Below, piece by piece: positions 22,621 through 34,200 of a DNA stretch of 64,000 bases. Every line of letters starts with the position of its first letter. Position 1 is the first letter of the stretch. Under the pieces are notes generated by a model that saw only the letters and a list, made by a program, of their open reading frames with translations, was not told the origin of the DNA and searched no databases. The position numbers and the translations under genes are program-made. The DNA is from Adenophora triphylla var. japonica. Lineage: Eukaryota > Streptophyta > Magnoliopsida > Asterales > Campanulaceae. Location of the stretch: assembly GCA_022495995.1 (NCBI GenBank), contig JAFEMH010005404.1:62001-126000 (forward strand). The letters are read 5' to 3'.

Positions 22621-23660
22621 AAGTGCTAGTTTGGTACTTAAATTTTTAGTAATGTTATTTTGGTATATAAATTTTTAAAAAGCTATTTTTTTAAAAAAAA
22701 AAATCTGCTTATGACTCGGTTTCTTTATAGGCAAAAAAAAACCATATTTTACTCATTAATTTTAGTCTTTTTCAAAATGTTCTCACTGAATTTTTACATT
22801 TTTTAAAATATGTTCACTCTGTCAACTAATTTGTATAAATTTAACAAAATTTAGCCACATGACCTTATATGACTATTTTCATTAAATACGATCTATAGGG
22901 TTAATCCCGATCCGCTACGTAAGCATCACACACTGCCCACTAATCACCTTCTCAATTGAGTTAATCACAGCCTATCAAAGACTTACAAAAATCTAATTAA
23001 TGATTTAATACTTAATAGTAATATATGAGTCTTTTATATAACACAATCAATGTGGACATATTTTTGATATATGATGGGGATATAAAAGATATGTCCTAGC
23101 TGTGAAAGTGATGACCTATCAACTAAATTTCTTTATAATATGTTTGATTAAAGCTGGTGACAATCAACAACTTATTCTAACAATACTATAGTGTTGACTG
23201 TTTTCTTTTGAGACAATTATTAGTACACTCATTTCTTTTCTTTTCTTTTCTTTTTTTCAGCCTTTTCATAGTGTGGTCTCTATTGATAGACTTCTTTATG
23301 TTTCTCTTTAATTTTCTTTAAGATTTAGCTTTTGTTAGTTCCAAACATGTTCATGGGCTTTTTTGACCAAGTCAATAATTTGAGTACTTGTACAACATTA
23401 TTATAATCAAAGACATATTTCTCGTCTGTCTCAAATTAAATTTTCTATATTTTCAAATAACTTTGTTCTTAAATATTTTTTTTTTAAAAAAAAATAATCA
23501 TAGTTTATTATACTTTTTCAAGGTACATTAAGTTTTTAAGGGTTATGCACAGCGCCTGATCCAAATGGAAGTTGTAGCGGTGCTCTCCTAGCTAGTCGCT
23601 ATCGAGACCCCATATTTCTGACAAGAGCTATAACAAATTGGAAGCACGTTGAAATGTTTC
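22620..23660. other. AT-rich gene-free stretch with one dispersed repeat copy (22890-23095)
   Basis: No ORF or RNA gene seen. From about 22890 to 23095 the text (CCGCTACGTAAGCATCACACACTG, read in parts; AATCACAGCCTATCA; GATGGGGATAT) matches 33995-34205 in the ABHD17-like intron at roughly 75-80 percent. That is an old dispersed repeat, LTR- or TRIM-like, of a type ending in GATGTGGGATGGGGAT. Confidence 0.6.
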
Positions 23661-23668
23661 ACTTCCAG

Positions 23669-24203
23669 CTAGACACTAGACATGTCCAAACGATTTAGGT
23701 TTCGGTTTTCAGTTTCGAAATCGCCGGTTTCCGGTTTTTAAATAGCCGGAATCGTATTCGAACCATATTAATCTGGTTTTCGGTTTAGGTCTACATCCGT
23801 TGATTCCTGGGCTCCTGCCCAATTGGCTCCACCTGCCCATCACCATCTAACTTTTTTTTTTTAAAATCCAAACCTCTTACGACAGTAAAGACGCTACATT
23901 TATGCTAAGTTCTAGTCTAATTTAAATAAAACAACACTACACTACAAGTATAAATACTAAATAAATGCTAAATATTACATTTAACTTACCTTGATCAATC
24001 GCCGGTTCCCGGTTCCGGAACCGCCGGTTCCCGGTTCCGCCGGTTTCTCGGTTCCCAATATGGTGGATTCGTATTCGAACCGTTTCAATCCGGTTCCCGG
24101 TTACGTTCGGTTTCCGATTTCGGCGGTTCTCGGTTCTCGCCGATTCCCGATTCCGATTCTATCTGTCGATTTCGTCGGTTCTCGGCTCTATTTGGACATG
24201 TCT
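23669..24203. mobile_element. hAT-like non-autonomous element with 8-bp target duplication
   Basis: ACTTCCAG occurs at 23661-23668 and at 24204-24211, flanking a 535-bp element. Left end CTAGACACTAGACATGTCCAAA; right end TTTGGACATGTCT, so the terminal inverted repeat is AGACATGTCCAAA. Both halves are filled with GGTTCCCGGTTCCGG-type subterminal repeats, known from many plant hAT elements. An 8-bp duplication fits hAT. The ORF at 23991-24218 is repeat text. Confidence 0.85.
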
Positions 24204-24463
24204 ACTTCCAGTTCTTGAGTTGTGCTTTTACTTTGAAACTGATGCAACCTGTAATACTAATGTTACAAAAAAAATTACAAAAATGATTTGTCATAATTAT
24301 ATTGCTACTTTTAATTAGAATATGTCGTGAGTTCCCATTCATAATAAATTAAATATCATTACCTCATTTTGTATCATCTTTTTATAAAAAATTTGTGGCA
24401 TTTCCTATACATATAACAAATAGAAGTGAAAATCCTACATAATTTTAACATACAAATAAAATT

Positions 24464-25313
24464 TAGGCTCCGTTTGTTTGGGAAAAATGTTTTTCGAAAA
24501 AACGTTTTCTCATTTCCGATGTATAGTAAGCACCGAAAAATGGAGATAATGTTTTTCGGAATATGTTTTTCCCACTTTTCTAATTAAAATTACTGACGAA
24601 TTTTTCCTAAATAAAACATTTTTCAAAAAATGGTAACACCCCTTAACTTTCCATACACTTCTCTCATAAAAAAATATTTATATTAAAATATTTTTTTACA
24701 ATTCTCCCCCCCCCCTCACCATCACCACCACTACCACCCTCCGTTGGGTAAAAAAAATTAATCATTTTAAATTTATTTTTAGCAACTCTCCACTCCTACC
24801 ACCACCATCCGTTGGGTCAAATTTATTTTACTCATAATTAAATTAATTTATTTTTAACAACCCCCCACCCAACCCTACTTCCCTACTCCTGCTACTCCAC
24901 CCTTACCCCACCCCCACACACACTCTCGCCTACCCACCCTACTCCACACCCACACCCTATCTTATCACCACCCTAGCCTACCATCATATTAACCTTTACA
25001 TTTCCCCCCTACCCTACCCGACACCCACCCACCCACCTCACTCCTACTAATCCCCACCTCCTACCCTACCACCCCACTTCCATCATCCTATCCCACCCTA
25101 TCTATTTAAACTTATCTTAATGTTTTTATCGAAAAATATTTTTATTTAATTTATTAAAAACATGAAAATATTTTTTCGAAAACATTTTCTTTACGAAATA
25201 GTCGAAAACCTGTTTGTGTCATTTTTCGGAAAATATTTTCATTTTTCGAAAAACATTTTACTTACGGGAAATTATTTTCCGGAAGTCGTTTGACACGAAA
25301 CAAACGTAGCCTA
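24464..25313. mobile_element. non-autonomous DNA element with TAGGCTCCGTTTGTTT ends, C-rich core
   Basis: Left end TAGGCTCCGTTTGTTTGGGA and right end GAAACAAACGTAGCCTA form inverted ends. Further inverted matches lie inside (GTTTTTCGAAAAAACG against TTTTTCGAAAAACATTTT). The middle, 24708-25095, is low-complexity CACCC/ACCCTACC sequence. I could not settle the target duplication, so the superfamily is open. Confidence 0.6.
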
Positions 25314-25442
25314 AAAATAATAATTAGAAAATGCAGTAAAAAGAACCCACATGAACGAGACAGAGAACTCAAATGCAGAAATCGAACAACTCACTTTTGA
25401 GTAATCACTATATCGGAACATAGACATAGCAATTTGGCTGAA

Positions 25443-25906
25443 GGGACTATGCCCGATAAGTTCTAAAAAAGTTTCATAATGTCCGATAAGTTCCTTCCCC
25501 ATGTTGTATTATGATGTTTTATTATGTTTCGAAAGTACAACATCAATTAAGGCCATAATACTGCATTCCGGTGACCGGAGTTCAAAGCCCATGGACCGGC
25601 GATCAGATTCCGACCTCCGGCGATCGGCGGCCGGATTCCGGCCAAAATTGCCGGATTCTGGTGAAAATTGACCGGATTCCGGCGAAAATTGACTGGAATT
25701 CGGCATGCGGCGATAGCAGACGGCGGCGGCGGAGCTGGGCTGTGGCGGAGGCGGTGGTGCGGATGCAGTATTATGATTTTAAACTACTGCATAACTAAAT
25801 GTTGTATTATACATAATACAATATGAGAATTTATGAGGCATTTTAATACAATGAAGAACTTAGTAAAAGTGATTTATTTCAAAAGAAATTTATGGGACAA
25901 ATTCCC
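25443..25906. mobile_element. small MULE-type element with 9-bp target duplication and GC-rich payload
   Basis: TTGGCTGAA is present at 25434-25442 and 25907-25915. The ends read GGGACTATGCCCGATAA and, in reverse complement, GGGAATTTGTCCCATAA, a good terminal inverted repeat. A 9-bp duplication is typical of Mutator-like elements. The centre (25560-25770) is strikingly GC-rich, with repeated CCGGATTCCGGC and CGGCGGCGG, in contrast to AT-rich flanks. It may be captured gene or promoter sequence. No protein is recognisable. Confidence 0.8.
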
Positions 25907-26012
25907 TTGGCTGAAATGTTTGAAGACTTAGATTGGAGAGGTATTTTTGTGAAGAAGATATAATCCTTTGACATTTTCACTTTACCGACAATAAGGACAA
26001 TCTATTTGAACA

Positions 26013-26313
26013 TACTCCCTCCGTTTCGATCGAAATGTCCCAAGTTTTCTTTTTGGGCGTCCTATTTAAAATGTCTCATTCCTAAAAAGGAAAGTTTTTA
26101 TTATTTTTATATTCTTCCTACCCCACTCATTCTCTCTCCTACTTTACTTTTACACTCACAACATTCTCTCTCCTAACTATTCCTCCTACTCATTCTCTCT
26201 CCTATTTAATTTTTCATACTCACAACATTTAACCTTTTTCTCTTTCTTACATCACTTTCTTAATTCTCGTGCAATTGTCCTTTTGAAACACTTCGACCGG
26301 GACGGAGTGAGTA
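26013..26313. mobile_element. TACTCCCTCCG-type MITE
   Basis: Starts TACTCCCTCCGTTTCGATCG and ends CGACCGGGACGGAGTGAGTA; subterminal CATTCTCTCTCCTA repeats in the centre match other copies of the family. Confidence 0.82.
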
Positions 26314-26332
26314 ATTAAATATGGAACATTTA

Positions 26333-27080
26333 AGTCCACAATGGTTTCAACTCACTCCCCCATTTCATCTAACACTTTTTACACTTTTTTTCATTCACCT
26401 AATATTTCATCTTCCCATTTCATTTAACCTCCTACAATGGCTAAATTAAATTAAATTTCAACTCCCTTCAACTCATCATTCTAAACCCCATCACTTTTAT
26501 TTTATTTATATTCTCCATTTTTATGATTAGTAAAATAATAATAATTATTATTATTATTATTTATAATTAAAAAAATATTTCACACTTAATTAAAAAAAAT
26601 TGCATTAATTTATAGGAAAAAAATAATGATTTTTTTTTAAATAAAGGCTAAAATGAAGAAGGATAATTGAGAAATGAGTGTTTTTTTGTGTATCAAATGA
26701 AACTTATATCAATTTGTAGAGAAAAAAATGATGAATTTTGGAGAAAAAAAATTAAAAAAAAAATAATTTACTAGATGATAATTCAGCTCAAAAATTTGGG
26801 ATAAAAAATTAAATTCGAAAATCCGGAGAACCAATCAGATGAAGCCACATGGAAAATCAAGAAAAAAAAAAGGGAAATAACCAACGCCTCACACGCCAAT
26901 ATGGGAGATGAACGGTACAATGGGACGTTGACACGTGTCTGGCGCCAGCTTTTTTTTTCAAACGGGATGAAATTTTTCGGTTCCCCTTTTCATCCCACCC
27001 CATTTCATCTCCCCGTTGCACCATTTCAATTACCTTAAACCCTTTTCAACCCACCTTTTATTCTCCCATTGTACATAGCC
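26333..27080. mobile_element. Harbinger/Tourist-like element, TTA duplication
   Basis: TTA at 26330-26332 and 27081-27083 flank inverted ends AGTCCACAATGG and CCCATTGTACATAGCC. Inner sequence (CATTTCATCTAACACTTTTT, ATATCAATTTGTAG, GACACGTGTC) is shared with the better-preserved element at 28172-28899. No transposase ORF. The stretch 27084-27738 after it is AT-rich and holds nothing I can name. Confidence 0.65.
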
Positions 27081-27738
27081 TTAGGGAAAAAAAATCTCAC
27101 AAAATATTGGTCACAAACAAAATTGATAAAATTTGATTAAATACTGAATTAATGAGGGTTTTTTTTTTTTGGTACAAAAAATGCTAGTAATAAGTGGGCT
27201 ATCATTTCGAGCCGATTAGGACCATATGAGTACTTTCAAAAATCATTTAAAATTTTTTATTTGGATAATAGAATTTTCTGTAAGTTATTAATAAAAATAT
27301 AAAAAAAATGACAAATTTTTCTTTGACTTTAAACTTATGGATGGGACGCAGGAAGTATTACTTATCTAACACTGAATGTACGCCTTTTGTAGACTTTTTC
27401 CTTTTCTCGGAAACTCAATAGTTCGAACCCTATTTTACTTTGTTGTATTTAAAATGTTGTAATTTGTTTATAAAAAAAAAAAGATAAAGAAAAAGAAAAA
27501 GAAGGCGCATTGAATTTCCAAAGGTGGTTAAAGGGTAGAGTCAAATTTTGGTAAAACCATTGACAGATCAAAACAAACAAATAAGGAATGTCTTGTTCCG
27601 CGTTCACTTCTGACAACTCAATCTGCACTTGTTGAATAAGAAGATCCAATAGCATATTAGCAGCCTTTGACCGAATCTTAGCCGTCCGTCCTCTTCTCCG
27701 ACCATCACTTTATTTGTTTACCCTCCCTAAATAAATAA

Positions 27739-28046
27739 TACTCCATCCGTCGAATGCTTCACTATTTTGATGAAGCACGTAAATTAAGAAAAATAATGAA
27801 TAGAAAAAAGATTATGAGAGAAAAAAAGTGAGTGGATATGATAAGTGGGATCCACAATTTAAATATGTAAGGAAGAAAAGTTAGTGAATATGACAAGTGA
27901 GCCCCACAATTTAAGTATGTGAGAAGAAAAAGTGAGCGAGATTGACAATTGAGGCCCACATTTATTACCATTTTAGGAAAAGTGAAACTTCTACCGAGAC
28001 ATCCATTTGGGTAAAAGGTGAAGCTTCGAACGGGACGAATGGAGTA
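27739..28046. mobile_element. TACTCCATCCG-type MITE
   Basis: Ends TACTCCATCCGTCGAATGC and TCGAACGGGACGAATGGAGTA are inverted. The centre carries three diverged repeats of GTGAGTGGATATGA followed by AAGTGGGATCCACAATTTAA. Confidence 0.82.
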
Positions 28047-28171
28047 TATTCTAACTCCATCCTATTACAAAATATACAAAAAATCGATTTTGTTGTCTTA
28101 TTATAAAAGACACAATTCCAAAAATAAAGTTTTTAATACTTGTTTATTAATAAGTCCACTTGCCATACTTA

Positions 28172-28899
28172 GACTACCCACAATGGGTAATACACCATTT
28201 CCCATTTCATCTAACACTTTTTACACTTTTTCTCATCCACCTAATATTTTATCTACCCATTTCATCTACCCCCTACAATAACTAACTTAAATTAAATTTC
28301 AACTTCCTCCAACTCATCATTCTATACCCCACCACTTTGAGTGTTTTTTTTTTTTGTCCAAATCAAATGAAACTTATATCAATTTGTAGGGAAAAAAATG
28401 ATGAAATTTGGTGAAAAAAAAATTTTTAAAAAATTAATTTACTAGGTGATAATTTAGTTCAAATTGAAAAATGAGTGTTTTTTTTTTGTCCAAATCAAAT
28501 TAAACTTATATCAATTTGTAGGGAAAAAATGATGAATTTTGGTGAATTTTTCTTTTTATTTTTAAATCATTTATTATGAGATAATTGAGTTTAAAAAATT
28601 GGGTGAAAAAATAATAAAGTACGGACCAATGGTTGGCTGACACGTGGCAAATTCAAGAAAAACAAAAAAAAAACTGCGCCTCACGCGCCTATCCGGAGCG
28701 TGAGGCGCACGCGCCTAGTACCCCTCCAATGCCAAGCCGACACGTGTCCAATTTAAAAAAAAAAAAAAAAAAACTTTCATACAGGATGAAAGTTTTCATC
28801 CCGTCAATCCATTCAACCAACAGCCGACCTCCATTGCAAGGATTGAGGTAGATGAAATGGGATTTCATCTCCCATTTCATCTACCCATTGTGGGTAGTC
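28172..28899. mobile_element. Harbinger/Tourist-like element with TTA duplication and GC-rich hairpin
   Basis: TTA at 28169-28171 and 28900-28902 flanks the ends GACTACCCACAATGGGTA and CCCATTGTGGGTAGTC, a near-perfect inverted repeat. The 728-bp interior has two copies of a CAAATCAAATGAAACTTATA segment. It also has an 11-bp-stem hairpin, GCGCCTCACGC (28676-28686) against GCGTGAGGCGC (28698-28708). Non-coding. Confidence 0.82.
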
Positions 28900-29042
28900 T
28901 TACATCATTTATCCACTAATTATTCACTATCGCATTTTCTCTCTCCTACTTCACTTTTAATATTCATAACACTTATTTCATTGTACACTTTTCTTATTTT
29001 TTGTGCAAATCTCATTTTGTTTCTTTTGTAATAAAATGATGG

Positions 29043-29312
29043 GAGTGCTCTCTCTATCTCATTCGAAAAGCTATAAAGTTAATTTTGCTCAGAAATTAAG
29101 AAGACTATATAGTGTAATAAGTGTTGTGAGTATGAAAAGTGAAATATAAGGAAAAAAATGGGATAGATAATAGTTAATAGATAGTTATTTTGTGTTTGTC
29201 AAATGAGTCCACAAATAAATAAGTATTTAAAAAATCCATTTTTTAAGTGTGTCTTTTTAAATGAGACATCAAAAATGAAAAATTGTGTCTTTTCGAATGG
29301 GGCGAAAGGAAT
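29043..29312. mobile_element. diverged MITE of the CTCCCTCCG family
   Basis: CTCATTCGAAAAGCTATAAAG at the left and TGTCTTTTCGAATGGGGCG at the right are inverted. The ends have lost the canonical CTCCCTCCG motif, so boundaries are approximate. Confidence 0.5.
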
Positions 29313-29379
29313 ATTCTTTTAAAAAAAATGAATTGAAATTTTTTATTAATAAATGTATTAAGCTATTAGAAGATTGATA

Positions 29380-29522
29380 ATTGATACTGCCTGGCTTCCA
29401 ACCTGGAGGTCATGGGTTCGATCCCTCCAGAAGTTAGAGGGAAGGCTTTCTCTCCCTATGATTTATCTCCTAGGCGCTTCTGTGCGTGCATGTGTGTGTG
29501 TGTGAGTAGTGAAAAAAAAAAA
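29380..29522 (+). mobile_element. tRNA-derived SINE-like sequence
   Basis: TGCCTGGCTTCCAACCTGG resembles a pol III A-box region, and GGGTTCGATCC at 29414-29424 is a good B box about 30 bp downstream. A body with a TG microsatellite follows and the unit ends in a run of A at 29512-29522. It does not fold as a complete tRNA by eye. Family not identified. Confidence 0.5.
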
Positions 29523-29534
29523 CAAATACAACGT

Positions 29535-29612
29535 GTGTAATGATGCTTGTGGGTTTCGAACCCAGAATCTCCCAGTGTAAAAGTCTTTATCGAGAATCCA
29601 GGTACCACTATA
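29535..29612 (-). mobile_element. second tRNA-like unit facing the first
   Basis: Minus-strand reading gives GTGGTACCTGGATTCTCG, then TGGGAGATTCTGGGTTCG and AAACCCAC. GGTTCGAAACC is a B-box-like core (29552-29562). It is opposed to the SINE-like unit immediately to its left. Too divergent at the anticodon arm for a tRNA call. Confidence 0.35.
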
Positions 29613-29934
29613 TATTCAAATTTCATTTTAAAAGATAATATTACAATAATAAAATGAATAAAAGAATTGATAAAAAAACGTTTAGTGACAAAATTATTTT
29701 AAGAAAAGAGACATTTATTTTGATTCTTTTTTTTTTAATTTGAACACATTTTAAGGACATAAGGGTATTTATATATAAACCACTTTATGAGCAATTCAAT
29801 TTTGTATTGTCCTTGAAACTATACACTATTAATATAAATCCAGCTTGCTTATGCAGTAAAAGCTATTTCTTGTTTTCCCTAGTTGGACCACCTGTTACCG
29901 AGGCTCAAAACGTTGTGCTAAAAGTGTAAAGTGT

Positions 29935-30300
29935 AAACACGTCAATTTTGCGAGTTGGGTTAGGTTGAATCGAATTGTGATGGGTTAGCAAGTATAAGGG
30001 ATCAGTCTATCACAACCCATTTGAGTTAACGGGATAAATAGGTAGGATTGAGAGAGGTCGAAGCGAGCTGGCCCATTCATTTTTCCAGACCGTGTACCTT
30101 AAATTTATTAATTTCGACAATTTGTGTTTGCGAGTTAAACGGGTTAAAATGGATTGAATTGGGTTGGGTCAACTTGTTAAACTTAGCGAGTTGAGACGAG
30201 TAACTCGTTTTAGCCCACTAACTTAAACGACACGAGTTGAGTTGAAATTGATAATTAATGTGTTGAATCTTGCAAATTAGTAAGTAAGGATCAAAATTGT
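29935..30300. repeat. GGGTT/AACCC-rich repeat, probably hAT-derived
   Basis: Contains GCGAGTTGGGTTAGG, AAACGGGTTAAAATGG and ACACGAGTTGAGTTG, the degenerate subterminal style seen in many plant hAT elements. No clear ends or duplication. Nothing coding. Confidence 0.4.
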
Positions 30301-30349
30301 CAACTCTAAACTACCCATTTTCATTATCTTTATGGTCATAATATACTAT

Positions 30350-30955
30350 AATGCAATTTGAATCATGAAGGGTAAACTTGTCAAATTTAATGATTTGTTA
30401 TAATATTTTTTATTATAACAAATCGTCTCAAAAAAGATAAAATGCAAAAAAATATATATATATATATAATGAAATTTGAATCATGAAGGGTAAACTTGAC
30501 AAATTTAATGATTTGTTATAATATTTTTTATTATAACAAATCGTCTCAAAAAAGATAAAATGCAAAAAAAAAATATATATACTCCCTCCGTCCCGGCCGA
30601 CTTAGGATTTATTTCCATTTTGGGCGTCCCACCCGACTTAGGACGGCCCAAAATGGAAACCTTAAATCACTATTCTCTTCACTCATTCTCTATCCTACAT
30701 TATTTTAATACTCACAACACCATTATAATTTACTATTCCCTCCACTCATTCTCTCTCCTACTTTTAAATTACACTCACAACATTTACCTTTTTCTTAATC
30801 CCCGTGCCGCCCCAAAAAATCCTAAGTCGGCCGGGACGGAGGGAGTATAATGAAATTTGAATCATGAAGGGTAAACTTGACAAATTTAATGATTTGTTAT
30901 AATATTTTTTATTATAACAAATCGTCTCAAAAAAGATAAAATGCAAAAAAAAAAA
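30350..30955. repeat. triplicated about 115-bp unit upstream of the ABHD17-like gene, split by a MITE
   Basis: The unit begins ATGAAATTTGAATCATGAAG, contains the inverted sequence TTTGTTATAATA...TATTATAACAAA and ends ATAAAATGCAAAAAA. It occurs at about 30350-30465, 30468-30572 and 30848-30955. A MITE at 30580-30847 separates copies two and three. The last copy ends in a long A run (about 30945-30969), only about 30 bp before the likely TATA box. Confidence 0.85.
30580..30847. mobile_element. TACTCCCTCCGTCCCGG MITE in the promoter region
   Basis: Excellent inverted ends: TACTCCCTCCGTCCCGGCCG and CGGCCGGGACGGAGGGAGTA, continuing into ACTTAGGAT against ATCCTAAGT. This is the best-preserved copy of the family here, so probably a recent insertion. 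Confidence 0.9.
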
Positions 30956-30998
30956 AAAAAAAAAAAAAACCCCAAATAAAATAGAAAAAAATAGGAGA

Positions 30999-31006
30999 TA
31001 TAAAAA
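30999..31006 (+). promoter_or_regulatory. candidate TATA box of the ABHD17-like gene
   Basis: TATAAAAA about 253 bp before the start codon, followed by a CT-rich patch (31046-31080, CCCTCCTCTCTCTC) typical of plant core promoters and leaders. Placement is inference from composition. Confidence 0.4.
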
Positions 31007-31223
31007 TTAAGAAAAAGAAACCCATAATTTCCATTTCCATCATTTTCTCCCCTCCCTCCTCTCTCTCTCTCTGTCTCTTCCAAGAAAGACAGAGGAAGCA
31101 CAGAATTATTTTTTTCCCTCTTTCTGAAAATTGACAATAAATTTTTCTATTCAACGGGCTAAAAATCAAATCTTTGGTTGATTAAAAGGAGAAAATTTGG
31201 GGAAGGAGAAAGGAAAAAGTTTA

Positions 31224-31259
31224 ATGAAATTGAATTTGTTGGTGGGTTGTTTGTGTTAA
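31224..31259 (+). CDS. 11-codon upstream ORF overlapping the main start
   Basis: ATG at 31224 opens a frame reading MKLNLLVGCLC and stopping at TAA 31257-31259. That stop overlaps the main ATG (31259-31261) as TAATG. Such an arrangement would favour termination and reinitiation if the transcript starts upstream of 31224. Whether it is translated is unknown. Confidence 0.4.
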   Translation: MKLNLLVGCLC

Positions 31260-34200
31260 TGGGAAATGTAACCTCGAGCGTTGCCGCGAAATTCGCATTC
31301 TTCCCGCCAGACCCACCAACGTATGATGTTTACAGAGATGAAGAGGACGGAAATGGAATCAACGGCGGAGGTGATGGAAAAGGGAAGCTTATTTTCACGG
31401 GGCTGACGGCAGACAAGAACGTGGACGTTCATTTGATTGATACAAAGGGAGGGAATAAGATCGTAGCTAATTATTGGAAACACCCACATGGAAGGTTTAC
31501 CTTTTTGTATTCCCATGGCAACGCTGCTGATTTGGGGCAGATGCATGAGCTCTTTATTGAGCTTAGAGCTCACCTCCGTGTCAATATCATGAGGTCAACT
31601 TTCTAATAACTCTATTTATTTATTGTTCTTTGTGGGTTAAATTTGTGTTTATGAATGGAGATTGTTGTTGAAAATGGGTTCAGAATTGGGTAATGCTAAT
31701 GATTTTGATGTGTATTTATTGTATGTATGATTTTGTTATGTGCTCTTATTTGTTGGTTGGGTACTTCTTTTGGGGTTTCAAAGAAACATGATTTCCCTTC
31801 CAAATGGTTAATGCGGAAACTGAATCTCTTGACGACTATTTGCATTTAGATTTTTATGCAGTAAAGGATATTGATGATGGTTGAATTAATTTAGTTCCAA
31901 GTATAATTAATTAAAGAGCTTTTGTTTCAGTTAATTCCAAAGATTGTGTATGTGTGCTCATTTTCCATATAAGCAGATCTATATGTATCATTGAGTGAAC
32001 GAGTATTTGTACTTTGTGCTTTTCATTATTTTAATGTTTGGCCATTAGTTCAACACCATACCTTGAACCTATGTGAATTATATGAGCATGCATCTTCCTT
32101 CATGTGTTGTTCTCTTGTTGGCAGATTTTAATTAGATATTGCAGGGTATTTTGCTGGTAAACTCATCTGGCCAATGCCCGTGAATGTAATTGAAATGTGT
32201 TTTCTTACAATTTCATTCGTTTCCATCCAATGAAGCTCAAGTAAACCATTTTTTACTTAATAATTGACATGGTATATTTGCCTATGCTGCAGTTATGATT
32301 ATTCAGGATATGGAGCATCCACTGGTAAGGTACGAAACAAACTTTCACGTACAACCATCAGCATGTCACATATATAGCTGATTACTTATTCATATATTGA
32401 TTTGGTCTTTTTTTTTCTTATGAGTATTTCCTTTTGATTTCACTTTTATAGCCATCTGAGTTGAACACTTACTATGACATAGAAGCTGTCTACAATTGTT
32501 TGAAGAATGAGTATGGAATCAAGCAGGAAGATGTCATTTTATATGGTCAATCTGTTGGAAGTGGACCCACACTGCATTTAGCTTCTCGACTTCAAAGGTT
32601 GAGAGGCGTTGTTCTTCACAGTGCCATCTTGTCAGGAATACGAGTTCTATATCCAGTCAAGATGACATTCTGGTTTGACATTTTTAAAGTATGTTTTCAT
32701 TTGTCTCGTTTAACTCCTTTTATTCCACATTCTGCACTTGGTTATGTATTTGATTATTTCCTGTGCAGAACATAGACAAGATACGGAATGTCAGCTGCCC
32801 AGTCCTAATAATACATGTAAGTACTTCTCTCTACTGAGTGTTCGCTACAACTTTTATACTGGTTTTGTTCAAGATACATATGATAGCAAATGGTAGAATT
32901 GAATTTTCTGTACTGATTATGTTTTTTTTTTTTTTTCATTTTCTGCCTGATTTATATATTGGATGTTTAATTTCTCTGCTTCATTTGTTAATTATATCAA
33001 TAACAAGTGGCCCTCATTCTCTAATGGCTTGTTCCTTTACCGTTTAGACTTTATGTATAGCCTCGCAAGCTCAGGTTTGTGATGCTAAACTTTTTGTCCT
33101 CTGGGTGCATGGAACTTGCTGAGGCTCAACTTCATGGAAACTTTGAGCCATGCTTATGGTGTCTTTTGTTTTTGGTTTTCTTGTGTATTTATAGCATATA
33201 TAAGTCTGGTCCCTTTTGATGTCTTTTCCTTTGGTTTGCAGCATGTATATAGGGTCGCCCTTCGGCCGTTTATTTCTTAGTTACGTGGTTGTCCGTTTTT
33301 GTGTGGGTGTTAGGAGAGAGAGAATATCTACTTCTTTCAGTCCACGGAAAGGGCTTCATTTTTGACAGCTAATTTTATTGGAGATTACTCCTATGGTTCA
33401 ATGTAAAGAGTAAGATTGCTATATTTGAAGTTCTAATAGGGGATATATCAAACCAATAGTCAACATACACTTCCATATTAGATAATACTCCCTCCGACCC
33501 ATAAAACCTTACCCACTTTGTCATTTAGGCGTTCCGCTTAAAAGTCACACTTTCCTAAAAAGGAAACTTTTTAATACTTATTTATTCATGGGACCCACTT
33601 GTCATACTCACAACAACTATCCACTTACTATTCTCTACCCCACTTTCTCTCTCCTACCCACTCACAACTCCTACTTTATTAACATTATTCCTTATTTTCC
33701 GCGCGAAACAGTAAATGGGTAACCTTTTATGGGACGGAGGGAGTACTTGTTAAGCCAAAACTTAACAGCTTATTTTAATGCCGCAAGTGCACGGTGTAGA
33801 TGTAGTATAGAAATGGCAAATACGGGTCGATCCCACGAGGACAAAGTTACTATATAAAATATTTGCTTTTATGTAAAAATAATGAAGTAGAAAATGGTTT
33901 GGGGGGAATAATTGTTGTATTGTTTATCTAGAAATGAAATACAAACTACCCTAACTTGAATTGAACTTTATAAGATGAAGATATTCCCGGGATTGGATGT
34001 AACGACCCGAGCTCGAAGCCCGAGCCGCTACGTAGGCACCACACACTGGCCACTAAGCATCTCCTCATTTGGGTTAACCACAGCCCATCACAGGTCTCAA
34101 AAAGTTCAATGGATGATTTGATGCTTAGTAGTAGTGCATGAGCCTTTTATATATCACACTAAATTCCCACATATTTTCGATGTGGGATGGGGATATCACA

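Noticed and set aside
29535..29612. A tRNA gene on the minus strand
   Set aside because: A B-box-like core is present but acceptor and anticodon arms do not pair convincingly.
31178..31258. N-terminal extension of the hydrolase frame
   Set aside because: The frame is open upstream but has no ATG before 31259, and starting at 31259 places a myristoylation motif at the N-terminus.
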